A stretch of DNA of 53,967 nt from an uncultured Lachnospiraceae bacterium (lineage in GTDB: Bacteria; Bacillota; Clostridia; Lachnospirales; Lachnospiraceae). Below the pieces are notes generated by a model, which worked only from the letters and a program-made list of their open reading frames with translations, was not told the origin of the DNA and ran no database searches. Below are positions 49,266 to 53,967 of the stretch, piece after piece. Within the stretch, counting starts at the first letter, position 1, and each line of letters begins with the position of its first letter. A program made the position numbers and the translations under genes. Location of the stretch: positions 1 to 53,967 of the forward strand of contig CAMOIJ010000015.1 in the NCBI GenBank assembly GCA_946615865.1. Direction: 5' to 3'.

Positions 49266-50175
49266 TGCGATCACCTCCTGTCTGCCCGGAGTCTGCGGAC
49301 GCGGCATTCCCGGAATCCGCTGACACGGTTTGTCCGCCCTCTGCAGGCTGCATCTGTCCGGCTTCTTCCGCCTCTTCCTCCGCATGCTTTCTCGCGATCA
49401 CTTTCACTCTCGCGGGAATACACTCGATCAGGTGCTGAGTGTAAGGATGCTGAGGATGGAAAAAGACTTTTTTCGTCGAGCCCTCCTCTACGATCACTCC
49501 TCTCTGCATGACAGCGACGCGTTTGCAGAGTTTTCGTACAACGTTGAGGTTGTGTGAGATGAAGAGCATGGACATCCCGTGTTTTTTGTTCAGTTTTTTC
49601 AAGAGTTCCAGGATCTGCGCCTGGATCGTCACATCCAGCGCCGTTGTGGGCTCGTCCAGGAGCAGCAGGCTGGGACGCGCCACGATAGCCGCGGCGATCA
49701 TGGATCTCTGAAGCATTCCGCCGGAGAGCTCGTGAGGATACTTGTTGTACACTTCCTCGGGATCAGGCAGTTCTACGTCCTCAAGAGCCTGGATCGCTCT
49801 CTTTTTGCGCTCCTCGGGGCTGAGATCCGTATGAATCTCCAAAACTTCTTCCACCTGTTTTCCGACCTTCATAAGAGGATCCATGGCGCTCATAGGTTCC
49901 TGAAAGACTACGCCGATCTTGTTTCCCTGTACTTTGCGAAGGAGCGCCCTGTTTGCGTGGAGCATATCTTCGCCGTCCACCAGGACGTCGCCCCTGTAAT
50001 CACACTTTTTGCGGGGAAGGAGGCCGGCGATGCTCATCGCCGTGACGGATTTTCCGGAGCCGGACTCTCCCACAAGGCCCAGGATCTCCCCGTCCTTAAG
50101 GGTGAAGCTCACGCCTGCCACCGCTTCTCTGTCTCTGTTATGAAACTTTACATGGAGATCTCTGACTTCCAGCAT
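49258..50175 (-). CDS. Oligopeptide/dipeptide ABC transporter ATP-binding protein (DppD/OppD type)
   Basis: 305 residues. Walker [35 protein letters not shown] (D/OppD-type Q-loop), signature [16 protein letters not shown], Walker [14 protein letters not shown]. The C-terminal 40 residues are low-complexity ([20 protein letters not shown]), where OppD normally carries a Cys-rich cluster-binding tail; that Cys cluster is absent. One-base overlap with the permease gene upstream (TGATG). Confidence 0.92.
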   Translation of the reverse strand: MLEVRDLHVKFHNRDREAVAGVSFTLKDGEILGLVGESGSGKSVTAMSIAGLLPRKKCDYRGDVLVDGEDMLHANRALLRKVQGNKIGVVFQEPMSAMDPLMKVGKQVEEVLEIHTDLSPEERKKRAIQALEDVELPDPEEVYNKYPHELSGGMLQRSMIAAAIVARPSLLLLDEPTTALDVTIQAQILELLKKLNKKHGMSMLFISHNLNVVRKLCKRVAVMQRGVIVEEGSTKKVFFHPQHPYTQHLIECIPARVKVIARKHAEEEAEEAGQMQPAEGGQTVSADSGNAASADSGQTGGDRNG

Positions 50176-50984
50176 CAGTCCACCTCCTTATTCATGATCT
50201 GCAGTCCCTCTCCGATCAGGCTGACGCCGAACACAAGGAGCGCGATCACGCCGCCTACGCTGAGCGCGTACCAGGGCGCTGAGCGGAACATTCCCTGTGC
50301 TTCGGAGAGCATATAACCCATTGATACGTCCGGAGGCGTCACGCCGATGCCGAGAAAGCTCATGCTTGCCTCCGCGAGGACTGCGTTATTAAAACCGATC
50401 GTCAGCGCCGGGAGCAGCACATGCAGCGTATTGGGCAGCATGTGGATCAAAAGGATCCTCAGGTTCGACGCTCCCATCAGCCTCGCGCTGATAATATAAT
50501 TCACGTCTCTCTGCGCGGCGAAAGCCGTTCTCATCATGCGCGCGTAACTGGGGACAAAAACGATCCCCAAAGCAATGATCACATTGTACTTGCCCGGTCC
50601 CAGAATACTGATGATGACCAGCGCAAGAAGAATGCTCGGAAATGCCGTCAGAGCGTCATTAAGGCGCATCAGCACTTCGTCCACAATGCCGCCGAAATAT
50701 CCGGTCACAGCTCCGACTACTGTTCCGACCCCTGCGCCGATCAGGATCGTCAGCGCCGCGATCATCAGTGTCGTTCCCGATCCCTGCATGACACGGCTGA
50801 AAATATCGCGGCCGAACTTGTCCGTCCCGAACAGATGCGCCGCTGACGGTGCCTGAAGCTTTGCGGAACTCATCTTGGTGGGGGGATAAGGAGTGTAAAA
50901 GTGTCCGACGAGGATCCACAGGACGATGATTCCTGTTATGATACACCCGGCAATAAGATATCTGTTCAATTTTTTCTTCATCAT
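50175..50984 (-). CDS. Oligopeptide/dipeptide ABC transporter permease (DppC/OppC type)
   Basis: 269-residue permease with six helices. LFGTDKFGRDIFSRVMQGSGTTLMIA (residues about 51-76) and the loop SARLMGASNLRILLIHMLPN (EAA-type) are family marks. Overlaps the DppB-type gene by 4 bases (ATGA). Confidence 0.92.
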   Translation of the reverse strand: MMKKKLNRYLIAGCIITGIIVLWILVGHFYTPYPPTKMSSAKLQAPSAAHLFGTDKFGRDIFSRVMQGSGTTLMIAALTILIGAGVGTVVGAVTGYFGGIVDEVLMRLNDALTAFPSILLALVIISILGPGKYNVIIALGIVFVPSYARMMRTAFAAQRDVNYIISARLMGASNLRILLIHMLPNTLHVLLPALTIGFNNAVLAEASMSFLGIGVTPPDVSMGYMLSEAQGMFRSAPWYALSVGGVIALLVFGVSLIGEGLQIMNKEVD

Positions 50985-51931
50985 GCGCGGCCTCCCAGTT
51001 TAAGGCGCGGATCTATTTTTTGATTGATCAGATCCGCAACGGTTCCCGAGAGAATGACCCAAAACGCAAGAATGACGACAAGCGCCTCTACGACCGGATA
51101 ATCTCTGTTGGAGATCGACGCGACAAGAAATCTTCCCATTCCCGGGATTCCGAAGACCTGCTCGACGACTATGCTGCCGCCCACGATCTCCGCCATTGTC
51201 TGGCCCAGAAACGTGATCGTCGGAACAAGGGAGTTCTTCATGACGTGCTTTTTCAGGACTTCCACCCTGTCGTTGCCTCTCGAGATCGCCGTCCGCACAT
51301 AGTCCTTCTCCATCTCCTCAATGAGCGTGCTCTTGAGCATTCTCACAGCCATAGCGATCCTCGGGATCGCAATGCACACTGCTGCAAAAAATAGATACCG
51401 GATCGCCCCGAACAGATCTCTTTCCATTTTCGGGAAATCCCCGGGAGTAAAAACCTTCAGAATGATCCCGAATACGTACGAGACCAGAATGCTCAGAAAG
51501 AAGGCGGGCACAGCCATGCACAGCTGATTGATCGTCGTCCGGAGCCATTCAAAGCGGCTGCCGGATTTCTGCGCGGCGCGAAGCCCCAGAGGAAGAGAAA
51601 GAATGACAATGATCACAAAGCTGATCAGGACCATTACCAGAGTCACCTTCAGTTTGGGAATGATCAGGGAAGCTACCGGCTGCCGGTAGCTGTAGGATAT
51701 CCCCAGATTTCCGGAGAAAAATCCCAGTAACCAGTTAAAATATTGCACAAGGAAAGGCTTATCCAGTCCCAGTTCATGCCGCATCATCTCAAGCTGTTTC
51801 TCTGTGGCGTTCATCCCCAGGATCGCTCGGGCCGGGTCTCCCGAGATGATGTGGAAAGCAGCAAAAGCCAGAAATGATACCAGTATCATGGTAATAAATA
51901 ATGCCAGAATTCGGCGGGCTGCATACTTCAA
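50981..51931 (-). CDS. Oligopeptide/dipeptide ABC transporter permease (DppB/OppB type)
   Basis: 316-residue permease with six helices. Starts KYAARRILALFITMILVSFL and contains the EAA-type loop YVRTAISRGNDRVEVLKKHVMKN and VEQVFGIPGMGRFLVASI near the end. The start codon is TTG at 51931 (LKYAARR), with GGAG 9 bases upstream; no nearer ATG has a site. First permease after the substrate-binding gene, separated by a hairpin. Confidence 0.92.
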   Translation of the reverse strand: MKYAARRILALFITMILVSFLAFAAFHIISGDPARAILGMNATEKQLEMMRHELGLDKPFLVQYFNWLLGFFSGNLGISYSYRQPVASLIIPKLKVTLVMVLISFVIIVILSLPLGLRAAQKSGSRFEWLRTTINQLCMAVPAFFLSILVSYVFGIILKVFTPGDFPKMERDLFGAIRYLFFAAVCIAIPRIAMAVRMLKSTLIEEMEKDYVRTAISRGNDRVEVLKKHVMKNSLVPTITFLGQTMAEIVGGSIVVEQVFGIPGMGRFLVASISNRDYPVVEALVVILAFWVILSGTVADLINQKIDPRLKLGGRA

Positions 51932-52004
51932 AGTAAGTATCTCCTTCTATCGGGTCAGTCCGATTAGTTGCCGGCCCGGTCAGCCCGGTCCGGTCAAATT
52001 AAAA

Positions 52005-52037
52005 TGCGCAGCAATAAGAACGCCCTATTGCTGCGCA
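52005..52037 (-). terminator. Intra-operon hairpin between substrate-binding and permease genes
   Basis: Minus strand TGCGCAGCAATA, loop, TATTGCTGCGCA, then TTTTAATTTG. A partial terminator that would lower permease expression relative to the binding protein. Confidence 0.65.
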
Positions 52038-52070
52038 CATGATCGCTAAGTCAGATTCCTTTTTCCGTCA

Positions 52071-53645
52071 TCATTCCCACTTCAGTGTGGAGACATCCAG
52101 CACGTACAGAGGATAGAATGTAAGTCCGGTCAGACCCTTGCGCACCGCGACCATATCCGCCATGTCCTGAATATAGACACTTGCGGCGTGCTCGGTCAGA
52201 TTCTTTTCCATCTCTTTGTATAATTTAACCTGCTCCGCGTCGTCATAGCATTTGACTGCCTGTTCGAAGAGAGCGTCATAGTCCGCGTTGTTGTAGTTGA
52301 TGAAGTTATTTCCGCGGTTTCCTTCCGCGTCAGCTACGCGCTGGCCTGTAGTGAATCTCTCCAGAAGGCTTCTGGCCGTCAGAGGATCAGCGGTGAGGCC
52401 GATCACCGTGGACTGGAAGTTTCTTCCGGCGTAAGTATCCGCTTTCCAGGTCTCCCACTCCACGCGGTCCAGCGTCGCGTTAATACCGACTTCCTTAAGC
52501 TGCTCAGCGATGACCTCAGCGGTGTCGCAATGAGGCTGATAGTTGGAGGGGACTGTGATGGTCATGTCGAAACCATTGGGATAGCCTGCCTGTGCGAGAA
52601 GATCCTTAGCCTTAGCGACATCGTGCTCATAGTAGTTAACCAGGCTCTCGTCATAATACTTTGTGAACGCAGGGAACACGTTGGATCCGATGGGGAAACC
52701 ATAACCGTCAAAAGCCATGTCCAGAATGCCCTGTCTGTCTACTGCGTAGCACAGAGCCTGACGAACGAGTTCGTTGTCAAAAGGCGCCGTTTCATTGTTG
52801 AGGTAGAGCGCCTGAACCAGGTTCATCTCGCCCTGCTCGATATTGAAATTGTCCTTGTTGAGTTCCGCCACCTGTGTGCTGCTAAGGTGGGATACCAGAT
52901 CCAGCGCGCCGCTCTCAAGACCCATTACCAGGCCTTCTACTTTCTCGTTGATCTTATATGTGACCTTGTCGATATTGCCGGGAGTTCCCCAGTAATCCGC
53001 AAACTTCTCAAGTTCGACGGATTCCTGCGCTGTACGGCCAACATATTTATAAGGTCCTGTACCTACCGGCGCGGTGTCCTGTTTGTCATAGTCAGCGGGA
53101 AGAATAGCCAGCGTCAGAAGAGACATCAATTCTGTGTTGGGCTCGCTGAGCGTCATCACGAGTTTGTTGTCCCCGTCCTTCTCAAGACTCTCAATGCACT
53201 GAAGTCCTGTGGAAGTCTGCGGATTGACCTTGGGATCATCCTTGCAGCGCTGGATAGAATAGATCACGTCGTCAAGATCCACCGTATCACCGTTGTGAAA
53301 CTTCACGCCGTCGCGAAGTGTAAATGTATATACAAGTCCGTCATCGGAGATCTGAACATCCGACGCCACTGCGGGGACAGTATTTCCATTAGAGTCATAC
53401 TTTACAAGTCCCTCAAAGACATTGAACATTACTTCCTTGGTTCCGGCCGCCACTGCGTAGTGCGGATCGAGGCTCTGGTCGAGATCCTGCGCGATACCGA
53501 TCACGATCTCATTGGCCTTCGCTCTCTCAGTCGCTTCCTGCGTTCCGGCAGCGCCTGTGTTCTGTGTTGTTCCTTTGCCGCAGCCTCCGAGGATCGCTCC
53601 CACCATGCTTACAGCAAGGATCCCTGCCAGTAGTTTTTTCTTCAT
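52071..53645 (-). CDS. Peptide ABC transporter substrate-binding lipoprotein (SBP family 5)
   Basis: 524-residue lipoprotein: signal peptide MKKKLLAGILAVSMVGAILGGC (Cys22), a Thr/Ala linker, then the OppA/DppA fold. Characteristic segments are FNVFEGLVKYDSNG, YTFTLRDGVKFHNGDTVDLDDVIYSI, GTGPYKYV, LVRQALCYAVDRQGILD and AGYPNGFDMTI. It binds oligopeptides or dipeptides outside the membrane. AAGGAG lies before the ATG at 53645; an upstream ATG is less well placed. First gene of the import operon. Confidence 0.93.
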   Translation of the reverse strand: MKKKLLAGILAVSMVGAILGGCGKGTTQNTGAAGTQEATERAKANEIVIGIAQDLDQSLDPHYAVAAGTKEVMFNVFEGLVKYDSNGNTVPAVASDVQISDDGLVYTFTLRDGVKFHNGDTVDLDDVIYSIQRCKDDPKVNPQTSTGLQCIESLEKDGDNKLVMTLSEPNTELMSLLTLAILPADYDKQDTAPVGTGPYKYVGRTAQESVELEKFADYWGTPGNIDKVTYKINEKVEGLVMGLESGALDLVSHLSSTQVAELNKDNFNIEQGEMNLVQALYLNNETAPFDNELVRQALCYAVDRQGILDMAFDGYGFPIGSNVFPAFTKYYDESLVNYYEHDVAKAKDLLAQAGYPNGFDMTITVPSNYQPHCDTAEVIAEQLKEVGINATLDRVEWETWKADTYAGRNFQSTVIGLTADPLTARSLLERFTTGQRVADAEGNRGNNFINYNNADYDALFEQAVKCYDDAEQVKLYKEMEKNLTEHAASVYIQDMADMVAVRKGLTGLTFYPLYVLDVSTLKWE

Positions 53646-53720
53646 TAGTTCTCCTTTCATCACTGCTCTCCTTCATCGAGAGTCAATGTGGGGCATTTTG
53701 CCCATTTGCTTACCGTGAAC

Positions 53721-53749
53721 ATTGTATTTCATTGACAATTTATTTACAA
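53721..53749 (-). promoter_or_regulatory. Promoter of the peptide importer operon
   Basis: TTGTAA and TACAAT on the minus strand, 17-base spacer, about 75 bases before the start codon. Confidence 0.65.
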
Positions 53750-53776
53750 GCGATGTTTGTGTTTTAGCGCAAAAAG

Positions 53777-53801
53777 AAACCGCATCAAAAAGATGCGGTT
53801 T
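53777..53801 (-). terminator. Terminator after tRNA-Gly
   Basis: AAACCGCATC, loop of five bases, GATGCGGTTT, then CTTTTTG on the minus strand. Confidence 0.85.
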
Positions 53802-53809
53802 CTCTCAAG

Positions 53810-53882
53810 AGCGATAGACGAGGCTCGAACTCGCGACCTCCACCTTGGCAAGGTGGCGTACTACCAACTGTACTACTATCGC
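53810..53882 (-). tRNA. tRNA-Gly(GCC)
   Basis: 73-base cloverleaf on the minus strand: acceptor GCGATAG/CTATCGC, D-stem GTAC/GTAC, anticodon stem CCACC/GGTGG around loop TTGCCAA (anticodon GCC), T-arm with TTCGAGC, discriminator T. CCA is not encoded. Followed by a terminator. Confidence 0.97.
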
Positions 53883-53917
53883 ATTTATTAAACTGTTTGG
53901 CAACCCGCGTTGCCGAG

Positions 53918-53967
53918 AGCGATAGACGAGGCTCGAACTCGCGACCTCCACCTTGGCAAGGTGGCGT
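53918..53967 (-). tRNA. Second tRNA-Gly(GCC), cut by window edge
   Basis: The 3' 50 bases of a second tRNA identical to the first over the visible part, including the anticodon arm. The 35-base spacer contains a GGCAAC/GTTGCC hairpin. The 5' end lies outside the window. Confidence 0.95.

Overview
The window looks like chromosome of a monoderm Clostridia bacterium, most likely a Lachnospiraceae-type gut or rumen organism. GC is near 50% by eye, Shine-Dalgarno sites are strong (AGGAGG), promoters are sigma-A-like, and there is an infC-rpmI-rplT operon, a CIRCE operator, an NHLP-type peptide exporter, an AmmeMemoRadiSam module and DUF5716/DUF5717-like proteins. Almost every gene is on the minus strand. 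The exceptions are a truncated NCS2 purine permease at the left edge, a tRNA-Pro and a small metallophosphoesterase. This placement is inferred from gene content, not from a search.

From left to right: NCS2 permease; FMN-binding PNPOx-type protein; DMT exporter; an ExbB/ExbD/ExbD-like operon whose third gene has an in-frame amber codon; an AmmeMemoRadiSam operon (membrane protein, Memo-AMMECR1 fusion, radical SAM enzyme); CofE-like ligase, AI-2E permease and trmD; a CDF cation transporter; tRNA-Pro(AGG); a GDSL lipoprotein with a GH28 hydrolase; infC-rpmI-rplT with an attenuator-type leader and a probable AUC start for infC; then purB-purA-HAD phosphatase-small membrane protein.

At 20.0-25.9 kb three overlapping genes encode an actin/Hsp70-fold ATPase-like protein, a 1261-residue beta-sandwich plus helical-repeat protein and a TPR-like protein. 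They appear to form an uncharacterised conserved machine. The next 1.5 kb (25.9-27.5 kb) has no credible gene. It holds two inverted copies of a complex palindrome around an AT-rich tract, a long imperfect hairpin and a six-unit, 72-bp tandem array of hairpins. After it come htpG (perfect CIRCE operator), a SurA-like lipoprotein, folA and a beta-CASP nuclease.

The right part is transport: an NHLP peptide exporter (short HlyD-like subunit, C39 peptidase-ABC, second ABC, TraX), a STAS protein, the methionine importer metNIQ, a polyamine importer potABCD under an XRE-cupin regulator with a cloverleaf-like palindrome between regulator and potA, a 70-bp-period hairpin array, an oligopeptide importer, and two identical tRNA-Gly genes, the second cut by the window edge. 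The most unusual content is the 25.9-27.5 kb non-coding block, the three-gene ATPase cluster beside it, the amber-interrupted ExbD-like gene, and three unrelated families of palindromic intergenic repeats.
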